From an uncultured Micrococcales bacterium (lineage in GTDB: Bacteria; Actinomycetota; Actinomycetes; S36-B12; UBA10799): DNA of 6,154 nt. The stretch is from NCBI GenBank assembly GCA_937952095.1, contig CALFYG010000191.1, positions 1 through 6,154 on the forward strand, read 5' to 3'. A program made the position numbers and the translations under genes. Shown piece after piece: positions 1 through 5,640 of the stretch (positions within the stretch are counted from its first letter, which is position 1; every line of letters starts with the position of its first letter). A model generated the notes under the pieces. That model was not told the origin of the DNA, searched no databases, and worked only from the letters and a program-made list of their open reading frames with translations.

Positions 1-57
1 AGGATTTAGGTTCCTGTGTCTACGGACGTGGGAGTTCAAGTCTCCCCACCCGCACCA
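1..57 (+). tRNA. tRNA-Leu(UAG), 3' part; 5' end outside window
   Basis: The 3' portion of a class II tRNA that decodes the leucine codon CUA (and other CUN by wobble). The window opens inside the anticodon stem: AGGA (1-4) pairs with TCCT (12-15) around the seven-base loop 5-11, with anticodon TAG at 7-9. A long variable arm follows, GTC (18-20) pairing with GAC (25-27) around TACG, which is the mark of Leu/Ser/Tyr tRNAs. The T arm is GGAG-type: stem 30-34 with 42-46, loop TTCAAGT at 35-41. The 3' acceptor strand is CACCCGC (47-53), discriminator A54, then an encoded CCA (55-57). Discriminator A, the long arm and the TAG anticodon together fix leucine. The D arm and 5' acceptor strand lie before base 1. 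No terminator hairpin is evident just downstream, and a minus-strand gene ends inside this tRNA. Confidence 0.93.
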
Positions 58-437
58 CTGTTCCTCCCAACCAGAAGCACCCCGAGCAGCCATCCGCCGA
101 GAGCGCCCGCCGCCCCACATCCCAGCACCGTGGCGAACCGCATCCAAGCCGGCACCTGGACCGTTGGCTCGCCCCCGGAGACCACGAGCAGGACCCCGAT
201 CAGGACACCCGCGACAGCGCCGTCTCGAGCCGCCATCCAGGTCCGGTACCAGCGCGCCGAACGCCACCACACGGCGAGCGAGGTGGCACCGGCAATGACC
301 ACCCAGACCACGAACCCAACAGGTGGCGGTTTATCGGCTGCTGCCAGCCCCAACCCCACCAGGACCACGAAGAGCGCTGACGCGACGAGGATCCTCAAGC
401 CCGCGGTGTCCCCAGCGTCGGCGTGCCGTGGACCCAC
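36..437 (-). CDS. Small four-helix membrane protein, function unknown
   Basis: A 133-residue protein that I do not recognise as a named family. It is strongly hydrophobic with four likely membrane helices at about residues 14-34, 40-58, 75-88 and 101-123. Between helices 2 and 3 is a basic, Trp-rich loop (WWRSARWYRTW, 57-67), which suggests that this loop is cytoplasmic. The C-terminal tail is short and Gly-rich. No catalytic motif is visible. The GTG start at 435-437 has GGAG four bases upstream but makes a 43-base overlap with the preceding SDR gene. A TTG at 396-398, overlapping the SDR stop as TTGA, would give a 120-residue protein starting just at helix 1 and is a real alternative. The stop codon (36-38) lies in the T arm of the oppositely oriented tRNA-Leu, a 22-base overlap. 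Strand-consistent G/C-rich third positions and the clear helix pattern favour a real gene, probably cotranscribed with the SDR. Confidence 0.7.
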   Translation of the reverse strand: MGPRHADAGDTAGLRILVASALFVVLVGLGLAAADKPPPVGFVVWVVIAGATSLAVWWRSARWYRTWMAARDGAVAGVLIGVLLVVSGGEPTVQVPAWMRFATVLGCGAAGALGGWLLGVLLVGRNSGAGGET

Positions 438-1039
438 TCGTCTCCGGTGACCTGATCAAGCATGAAGGCAGCGAGGTCCGCACGGCTGATCGCGTTGGCG
501 TGTTCCGGCCGGAAGCGCGGGGAGACCTCGTAACGGCCGGTCGCCGGACCGTCGGTCAGCCTGCCCGGTCGCACCAGGATCCAGTCGAGGTCACTGGCCC
601 GGATGATCGTCTCAGCGTGACGCATGTCCTCGTATCCGCCGTTGAGCCACAGGGGTTTGACGATGTGTTTGTACGGCCACAATTCACTGGGGTCGTCGAG
701 TTCCACCCCCGCTGAAGTGGTGTAGATCAGGCGGCGGCACGCAACCTCGTCCATCGCCGCGATGAAGGTCTTCGCGCTGTCCGAGTACAGCGTGGTCGTG
801 GCCGGTCCGCGCACATGTCGCCGGAACCCCAAGACGCTGATGGTCGCATCACACCCCTCGATGACCCGACGGGCGACCGCTACGTCGAGCGGATCACCCA
901 CCACGACCCGCAGGCCGCCATGGTCAACCAGTGCCCCCTCGTGGCGCACTGACGCGACCACCTCCCACCCACGGCCCAGCGCCTGATCCACCAACTCCAT
1001 TCCCGTTTCACCGGTAGCACCGAAGATCGCGATCCTCAT
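395..1039 (-). CDS. NAD(P)-binding atypical SDR (NmrA/BVR-B-like)
   Basis: A 214-residue single-domain Rossmann protein of the atypical short-chain dehydrogenase/reductase group, likely a soluble NAD(P)H-dependent oxidoreductase or redox sensor of unknown substrate. The N-terminus starts directly at the first beta strand, with the nucleotide-binding glycines G7-A-T-G10-E-T-G13. Further family marks are D49 in VGDP, DATISVLG (64-71), the strand ending TTSAG (107-111), and LVRPGRLTDGP (155-165), which is typical of the SDR_a5/biliverdin-reductase-B-like proteins. The classical YxxxK catalytic pair is absent at the usual place (Y123 and K128 are five apart), as expected for atypical SDRs. The length is normal. 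The ATG start is supported by AGGA at 1047-1050, seven bases upstream. It is divergent from the DUF4239 gene and overlaps the small membrane protein downstream. The substrate cannot be told from sequence alone. Confidence 0.88.
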   Translation of the reverse strand: MRIAIFGATGETGMELVDQALGRGWEVVASVRHEGALVDHGGLRVVVGDPLDVAVARRVIEGCDATISVLGFRRHVRGPATTTLYSDSAKTFIAAMDEVACRRLIYTTSAGVELDDPSELWPYKHIVKPLWLNGGYEDMRHAETIIRASDLDWILVRPGRLTDGPATGRYEVSPRFRPEHANAISRADLAAFMLDQVTGDEWVHGTPTLGTPRA

Positions 1040-1087
1040 GATCCGATCCTGTCATTGAGTTCGCCATGACTCTCCGCTTCTGCCACG
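1040..1087. other. Divergent 48-base intergenic gap
   Basis: The whole space between the SDR start (leftward) and the DUF4239 start (rightward). On the minus strand it holds a good ribosome-binding site, AGGA at 1047-1050. On the plus strand no Shine-Dalgarno-like purine run precedes the ATG at 1088. I see no convincing -10/-35 pair on either strand. A promoter for at least one gene must lie here or inside the opposite gene's 5' end; this is inference. Confidence 0.45.
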
Positions 1088-1936
1088 ATGTCCCCCGTGC
1101 GACTTGTGGTGCTCAACTGGCTGGGACTGCTTCTCAGCACGGGGCTGGGCATCAGCGTCGGGATCCTGCTGCGCCGCCATTTGCAGCGCCGCGAACCGGC
1201 CGCCGGTGGCGAGGAATCAGCGACAGGTCTCTTCACCGACGCGATCGCCTACGTCAGCGGCGTTCTGGGGATCATGCTCGGCCTGATGCTCTTCTTCTCA
1301 GTGCAGGTCTACGAGGAGGTGCGGCAGAGTGCACGCGAGGAGGCGGTCGCTCTGGCCGACGTGTTCGAGAGCGCGGACTTCTTCCCCACCTCGCCGGGCG
1401 ACGAGGTGCGCCGGGACACCATCTGTCTGATGCGCTCAGTGGCCACCGACTCGTGGACTTCGGCGGCGCGCGCTGACCTGACCGGCGATGAGAACACCGC
1501 GGCGTGGGCGGCCCAGGTCCGGTCGAGTGTCGCAAGCCTGCCCACCCGCACGGCCACGCAACAAGAAGCGCAGGCCCAGATGATGACGGCCTTCCAGGAG
1601 GCCCAGAACGCCCGTCAGAAGCGGATCCTGTCGTCAGCCTTCAACCTGCCTCTGATCGTGTGGATCGTCATCGACCTCGGCGTGTTCGTGTTCGCAGCCC
1701 TGATGATGATCAGCCTGCCGAACCGTCCCCGCACCGCACTGGTGCTGATCGGCGCGTGTCTGCTGTTCACAATGGGAGTCGTCGGCGCGCTGAGCATGTT
1801 CGCCACACCATTCACCAAGATCGGTGTGTCCGTGCAACCCGATGACATCGAAGGGGCACTGCTGCGTCTGGAGGACATCTACCCCGACAAGGACTGGTCG
1901 CCCTGTGAGCGGTTGGCGGTCTCCGAGTTCGGCTGA
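1088..1936 (+). CDS. DUF4239 (bestrophin-like) membrane protein
   Basis: A 282-residue integral membrane protein that resembles the DUF4239/bestrophin-like family, common in actinobacteria and cyanobacteria; the molecular function is not established. There are four likely helices: about 5-29, 53-73, 185-208 and 215-238, paired at the two ends of a large middle region. Directly after helix 2 comes the family's typical amphipathic stretch, VYEEVRQSAREEAVALAD (74-91), where a helix rich in Glu and Ala leads into a mostly alpha-helical domain. Residues 155-180 are Gln/Ala/Arg-rich and probably helical or coiled coil. The C-terminal tail (239-282) is soluble. ATG at 1088 is the first start after the in-frame stop at 1067-1069. 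No Shine-Dalgarno site precedes it, so leaderless translation or a slightly later GTG (1097, 1106 or 1109) is possible. Its last 18 codons overlap the YihY gene on the other strand. The family call rests on pattern recognition. Confidence 0.8.
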   Translation: MSPVRLVVLNWLGLLLSTGLGISVGILLRRHLQRREPAAGGEESATGLFTDAIAYVSGVLGIMLGLMLFFSVQVYEEVRQSAREEAVALADVFESADFFPTSPGDEVRRDTICLMRSVATDSWTSAARADLTGDENTAAWAAQVRSSVASLPTRTATQQEAQAQMMTAFQEAQNARQKRILSSAFNLPLIVWIVIDLGVFVFAALMMISLPNRPRTALVLIGACLLFTMGVVGALSMFATPFTKIGVSVQPDDIEGALLRLEDIYPDKDWSPCERLAVSEFG

Positions 1937-3078
1937 GTCGTGTCGTAGGGCGTCATAGGCACACCCTCCGGCCGGCGCATCAGCGCCTCCAGATCCGGCC
2001 GTCGTTCGTCCTCATGGCCGGTCGCATCGAAGTAGATCCCGTTGCGCTGTGACGGCATACGTTCGTCCATCAACGAGAGCAGTGTGTAGGCCCGCTCGTC
2101 CGCGGGGAAGAGATTGTTGATATCGACCCCGCGCGGCCACAAGCGCCAGGCCCACACGACCGAGGCCTCGTAGGCGAACACGATGGAGTTGGACGCCAGG
2201 AACAGCACGGAGATGAACGCGACCACTGTGGTCATCGCCCCGTAGACGGCCGAAGAGTTGTTGAGGAATCTCGCGGTGATCGCTCCGGCCAGCGCCAGGA
2301 TCAGGGTGAAGGCCAACCCGCCGGCGAGCGCCCCCACCACCAACTCCTTGCCGCGGATGGGACGCCGGGCGAGGATCTTCGGCGCCGCGAACAAGATCGA
2401 CGCGACCACCAGGAAGGTCACGACTCCGCTGGCGAACCCCTGCCAGGCGGCCGGCAGGTACTGCCCGGAGAGCAACGACGCCCCCGCGACGATGATCACA
2501 CCGATGCCGATGAGCAACAACATGAGCAGGACTCGGACGTAACGCGGGCCGAAGCCGTACCGGAAGCGGTACGGCACGCAGAAGACCTGGTTGACCATCG
2601 CATACAGCGCGAAGGCACTTCCGGTACCCGCCAGGAGCAGACCGATGAGTGCGATCCAGAAGGCAGCGCCACCGCTGGGCAGTGTGTTGTAGGAGTTGAT
2701 GATCTGGTCCTGGTACTCCGGCGGCACGACCTGCTCCACGAGTTGATTGACCAGGTCGGGGTTGTTGTCGGCGATGGTGCGCAGGACGGCGTACCCGCCG
2801 ATGGCCAACGGGAAGATGCCGAGGAAGAAGTAGTAGGCCAGCAGGGCCGCAAGTCGGCTTCCCTCGTCGTCGGCGTACTTCTTGAAGACCGCGTAGCCGA
2901 AGGCGACCGGAGCGAAGCGTGCCTGTGCCTTGTCGACCAGGCGTCCCGCTCCTAGGACGACCTTCTCGACCCTGCCCGCCACCCCGGTGTGTGAGGTGGG
3001 TGGAGGCCCCGCCGCGTAGTCGCGATCGGGGTCACTCCAGGGCTGGTAGAACGCGTCGTCGCGCTGGTCGGAGGACAC
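1879..3078 (-). CDS. YihY/BrkB-family inner-membrane protein
   Basis: A 399-residue member of the YihY/virulence-factor-BrkB family, once called RNase BN by mistake. These are polytopic membrane proteins whose transport or structural role is unsettled. The layout is a polar, probably disordered N-terminus (1-60), then six likely helices at about 77-99, 138-166, 181-203, 216-236, 247-267 and 280-304, then a charged cytoplasmic tail (305-399). Family marks are AYYFFLGIFPL (81-91), the GSAFALYAMVNQVF stretch (153-166) and the FLASNSIVFAYEAS stretch in helix 6 (293-306). The GTG start follows the stop of the M13 peptidase gene with no gap (TGAGTG), so translation is probably coupled and this is the last gene of the rph-led cluster. 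The 3' end overlaps the convergent DUF4239 gene by 58 bases. The tail is longer than in the enterobacterial YihY (about 290 residues), as is usual in actinobacteria. Confidence 0.9.
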   Translation of the reverse strand: MSSDQRDDAFYQPWSDPDRDYAAGPPPTSHTGVAGRVEKVVLGAGRLVDKAQARFAPVAFGYAVFKKYADDEGSRLAALLAYYFFLGIFPLAIGGYAVLRTIADNNPDLVNQLVEQVVPPEYQDQIINSYNTLPSGGAAFWIALIGLLLAGTGSAFALYAMVNQVFCVPYRFRYGFGPRYVRVLLMLLLIGIGVIIVAGASLLSGQYLPAAWQGFASGVVTFLVVASILFAAPKILARRPIRGKELVVGALAGGLAFTLILALAGAITARFLNNSSAVYGAMTTVVAFISVLFLASNSIVFAYEASVVWAWRLWPRGVDINNLFPADERAYTLLSLMDERMPSQRNGIYFDATGHEDERRPDLEALMRRPEGVPMTPYDTTQPNSETANRSQGDQSLSG

Positions 3079-5016
3079 TCACCAGATCCGGACGCGCTCG
3101 ACCGGATCACGCCACATCCCATCGCCGGGCTGGACGTCGAAGGCGTCGAAGAATGCATCGGTGTTGACGAGGGTGCCGAACACGCGGTACTCAGGCGGGG
3201 AATGCGGGTCGATCGTGACCCGTCGGATCGTCTCCTCCGGGCGGGTCTTCGCACGCCAGACGTGGGTGAATCCGACGAAGAAGCGCTGCTCACCGGTCAG
3301 CCCATCGATCACCGGCGCGGGTTCGGCGCCCAAGGACAACTGGTACGCGCGGAAGGCGACGGCGAGCCCCGACACATCCGCGATGTTCTCGCCGAGGGTC
3401 AACTCGCCGTTGAGGTGGTAGCCCTCCACCGGCTCGTAGGCGGCGTACTGCTCCACCAGCACCTTGGTCCGGTCCGAGAAGGCCTCATGGTCTGAGTCCG
3501 ACCACCAGTTGCGCAGGTTCCCGGACCCGTCGAACTGACAGCCCTGGTCGTCGAACCCGTGGGAGATCTCGTGACCGATCACCGCGCCGATCGCCCCGTA
3601 GTTGACGGCGTCGTCGGCCGCCATTGTGAAGAACGGCGGCTGCAGGATCGCGGCCGGGAAGACGATCTCGTTCATCTCGGGGTTGTAGTAAGCGTTCACC
3701 GTCTGCGGGTTCATGTGCCACTCGTGCCTGTCCACCGGACCCCCGAGTTTGTTCACCTCGTAGTCGTGGTGCCACCGGCGGGCCGCCCGAACCGAGGCGA
3801 TGAGGTCGCCGGGGACGAGCCGCATGTCCGAGTAGTCCTTCCAGACGTCCGGGTACCCGATCTTCGCGGTGAACATCTTGAGCTTGGCGTGCGCCTCCTG
3901 CTTGGTCTGGTCCGTCATCCAGTCCAGACCGTCGATCGACTGCTCGAAGGCCGCGAGCAGGTTGTCGACGAGTTCGAGCATGCGCGCCTTGTTCTCCGGC
4001 GGGAAGTGCTCAGCCACGTACTCCTGGCCGAGGGCCTCTCCGACCATGCCCTCCACGAGGTCGACGCCGCGCTTCCAGCGGGGGCGCATCTGCGGCACCC
4101 CGCGCAGCACCTTGCCGTAGAAGTCGAAGGAGGCCTGCACGGTCTCCTCGGACAGCAGTCCCGTGAACGAGCTGAGGATCCGCCAGCGCAGGTACGGCCG
4201 CCAGTCCTCCAGCGGGATCTCCTGCAGCAGTTGCGCGTAGGCCTGGGCGTAGTCGGGCTGGGCGATGTTGAGTGTCTCGATGCGATCGATGACACCGACA
4301 CTTCGCAGGTAGGCGTCCCAGTCGTAGCCGGGGGTGAGATCGGACAGTTCACCGAGGCGGTACTGGTTGTAGGTCTTCACAGGGTCCCGGTTGGCGACCT
4401 GCGACCAGTGCAGCTGCGCGAGGCGGGTCTCAAGATCCACGATGCGTGCGGCATCGTCGGCAGTCCCTACGCCGCACCGCTGCAGCATCGAACCGACATG
4501 CTCGAGATAGGCCGCACGCACCTGGGCGAAGTTCTCCTCGAGGTAGTAGTCGCGGTCAGGCAGGCCGAGCCCGCTCTGCCACATGTCAAGTACATATCTG
4601 GTGGAGTCGCGGTTGTCCTGGTGCACCGCCCCACCGATGGGAGACCCCACACCCTCCCGCTCGAGACGCCCGAACAGTTCCGGCAACTCCGCGACCGACG
4701 TCACGGCATCGACCTGCTCGAACAGATCCATGATCGGTGACAGCCCCGCGGCGTCGATCGCGTCGAGGTCCATGAACGCGTTGAACAGCACGGCGATCCG
4801 GCCGGCGTTGCTGTCCGGGTCCGGGGACTGCGCCGACAGCCGTTCGATGATGGCCTTGAGTTGCTCCTGGGCGGTGTCGTGCAACTCCGTGAACGATGCG
4901 AACTCCGCCTTGTCCTCGGGGATCTCGTACGTGTCGAGCCACTTGCCGAGCCAGTGCCGGTAGAAGTCGTCCTGCGGACGCACGCCGCCGTCCTGCCATT
5001 GCAGGTTGAGTGTCAT
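3079..5016 (-). CDS. M13-family zinc metallopeptidase (Zmp1/PepO/neprilysin type)
   Basis: A 645-residue gluzincin endopeptidase expected to cleave short peptides. All active-site elements are present: zinc ligands H482 and H486 in HEISH with catalytic E483; third ligand E543 and D547 in GENIADVSG; substrate-backbone motif N441-A-Y-Y; and H605 in DPHSP, equivalent to neprilysin H711. The N-terminal M13_N domain spans about 12-400, with VRPQDDFY (12-19) at its start and LGLPDRDYYL (150-159); the peptidase domain is about 435-645. The protein ends RVRIW, where animal members end CxxW, and has only two cysteines (C181, C493), so it lacks the disulfides of extracellular animal enzymes. No signal peptide or membrane anchor is visible, as in M. 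tuberculosis Zmp1 (663 residues), which reaches the outside by other means; this one may be cytoplasmic or non-classically exported. The ATG start has AGGG seven bases upstream. It lies 9 bases after rdgB and abuts the YihY gene. Confidence 0.96.
   Translation of the reverse strand: MTLNLQWQDGGVRPQDDFYRHWLGKWLDTYEIPEDKAEFASFTELHDTAQEQLKAIIERLSAQSPDPDSNAGRIAVLFNAFMDLDAIDAAGLSPIMDLFEQVDAVTSVAELPELFGRLEREGVGSPIGGAVHQDNRDSTRYVLDMWQSGLGLPDRDYYLEENFAQVRAAYLEHVGSMLQRCGVGTADDAARIVDLETRLAQLHWSQVANRDPVKTYNQYRLGELSDLTPGYDWDAYLRSVGVIDRIETLNIAQPDYAQAYAQLLQEIPLEDWRPYLRWRILSSFTGLLSEETVQASFDFYGKVLRGVPQMRPRWKRGVDLVEGMVGEALGQEYVAEHFPPENKARMLELVDNLLAAFEQSIDGLDWMTDQTKQEAHAKLKMFTAKIGYPDVWKDYSDMRLVPGDLIASVRAARRWHHDYEVNKLGGPVDRHEWHMNPQTVNAYYNPEMNEIVFPAAILQPPFFTMAADDAVNYGAIGAVIGHEISHGFDDQGCQFDGSGNLRNWWSDSDHEAFSDRTKVLVEQYAAYEPVEGYHLNGELTLGENIADVSGLAVAFRAYQLSLGAEPAPVIDGLTGEQRFFVGFTHVWRAKTRPEETIRRVTIDPHSPPEYRVFGTLVNTDAFFDAFDVQPGDGMWRDPVERVRIW
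3085..3108 (-). promoter_or_regulatory. Stem-loop at the end of the M13 gene, before the YihY start
   Basis: A perfect seven-base inverted repeat, GATCCGG (3085-3091) and CCGGATC (3102-3108), with a ten-base loop. In the minus-strand transcript it lies over the last codons of the peptidase gene and ends six bases before the YihY GTG. The only GGA at a good Shine-Dalgarno distance (3087-3089, eight bases from GTG) is inside the stem. A ribosome finishing the upstream gene would open the stem, so this looks like a translational-coupling device. There is no U-tract, so it is not a terminator. The repeat is seen; its role is inferred. Confidence 0.45.
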
Positions 5017-5027
5017 AGGGCAACCCT
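5017..5027 (-). promoter_or_regulatory. Ribosome-binding site of the M13 gene, within a tiny hairpin
   Basis: In the transcript AGGG (5024-5027) lies seven bases before the peptidase ATG and overlaps the TAG stop of rdgB (5026-5028). The four bases immediately before the ATG (CCCT, 5017-5020) are complementary to it, so AGGG and CCCT can close a three-base loop. The ribosome-binding site decides the start. The hairpin is only four pairs and would be weak, but it would be kept open by ribosomes ending rdgB. Confidence 0.5.
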
Positions 5028-5640
5028 AAATGGGCCCCCGGCCACCTGGCACGAGATGCCGCGACACCAACGCCCGGAAAGCCCGACCGCGATGGCTGAT
5101 CGCGTGCTTCTCATCCGCACTCAACTCGGCAGTGGTGTGCGGACCGGACGCCGTCTGCACCTCGAAGATGGGGTCGTAGCCGAATCCGTTGTCACCCCGT
5201 GGGCTGGTGGTCAGCACCCCACGCAGTTCCCCTATCTCCACGGCCTCCCGGCCGTCGGGCCAGACCGCCACCGCAGCGCAGACGAAGCGAGCACCACGGT
5301 GTTCCGCGGGGACATCGCCCAGCTGGGCCAGAAGCAGTTCGAGGTTCGCACGGTCATCACCGTGCCGCCCGCACCAGCGCGCGGAGAAGACCCCCGGCGA
5401 ACCGCCCAGGACGTCGACCGCGAGACCAGAGTCGTCGGCGATCGCGGGCAGGCCCGTCAGCGCGCAGGCTTCACGCGCCTTGAGCAATGCGTTCTGCTCG
5501 AACGTCACCCCCGTTTCCCGGGTGTCCGGGATGTGCACGTCATCGAGGTCGAGCAACTCCTCGGTGACTCCGGCGTCCGACAGGATCGCCGAGAGCTCCG
5601 CAAGTTTGCCGCGGTTACGTGTGGCGAGGACCAGCGTCAC
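5026..5640 (-). CDS. rdgB: RdgB/HAM1 non-canonical purine NTP pyrophosphatase (XTP/dITP diphosphatase)
   Basis: A 204-residue cytoplasmic house-cleaning enzyme that hydrolyses ITP, dITP and XTP to the monophosphate and pyrophosphate, keeping deaminated purines out of DNA and RNA. The family motifs are all present: the nucleotide-binding T7-R-N9-R-G-K12 at the N-terminus, FEQNALLKA (47-55) with E48, N50 and K54, the metal and catalytic ADDSGL (68-73) with D69 and D70, SAR (86-88), FGYDPIF (153-159) for base recognition, and SHR (182-184). The length is normal for the family. The GTG start (5638-5640) overlaps the rph stop as GTGA, and no strong Shine-Dalgarno site is seen, so reinitiation after rph is likely. 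The rph-rdgB pairing is a common bacterial gene order. The C-terminus (PGGRGPI) is slightly longer than the core fold needs. Confidence 0.97.
   Translation of the reverse strand: MTLVLATRNRGKLAELSAILSDAGVTEELLDLDDVHIPDTRETGVTFEQNALLKAREACALTGLPAIADDSGLAVDVLGGSPGVFSARWCGRHGDDRANLELLLAQLGDVPAEHRGARFVCAAVAVWPDGREAVEIGELRGVLTTSPRGDNGFGYDPIFEVQTASGPHTTAELSADEKHAISHRGRAFRALVSRHLVPGGRGPI

Noticed and set aside
16..450. Plus-strand open frame of 144 codons starting in the tRNA
   Set aside because: It would start inside the tRNA variable arm region, is rich in P, T, R and S with no structure, and is opposite a frame with four clean membrane helices.
395..1039. Classical SDR dehydrogenase with YxxxK catalytic pair
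   Set aside because: The only nearby Tyr and Lys (Y123, K128) have the wrong spacing; the LVRPGRLTDGP motif points to the atypical SDR group.
1066..1476. Plus-strand open frame starting 22 bases before the DUF4239 gene in another frame
   Set aside because: Arg/Gly/His-rich translation without any fold signature; the overlapping frame at 1088 encodes membrane helices and the DUF4239 pattern.
3085..3108. The inverted repeat as a rho-independent terminator between the peptidase and YihY genes
   Set aside because: No T-run follows on the minus strand, and the YihY start follows six bases later; a terminator there would separate a zero-gap gene pair.
3559..4740. Plus-strand open frame of 393 codons opposite the M13 peptidase gene
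   Set aside because: It lies wholly antisense to a gene with complete catalytic motifs. Its composition (runs of V, R, L, H, E) is the usual mirror of a GC-rich gene with G/C third positions, and no domain is recognisable.
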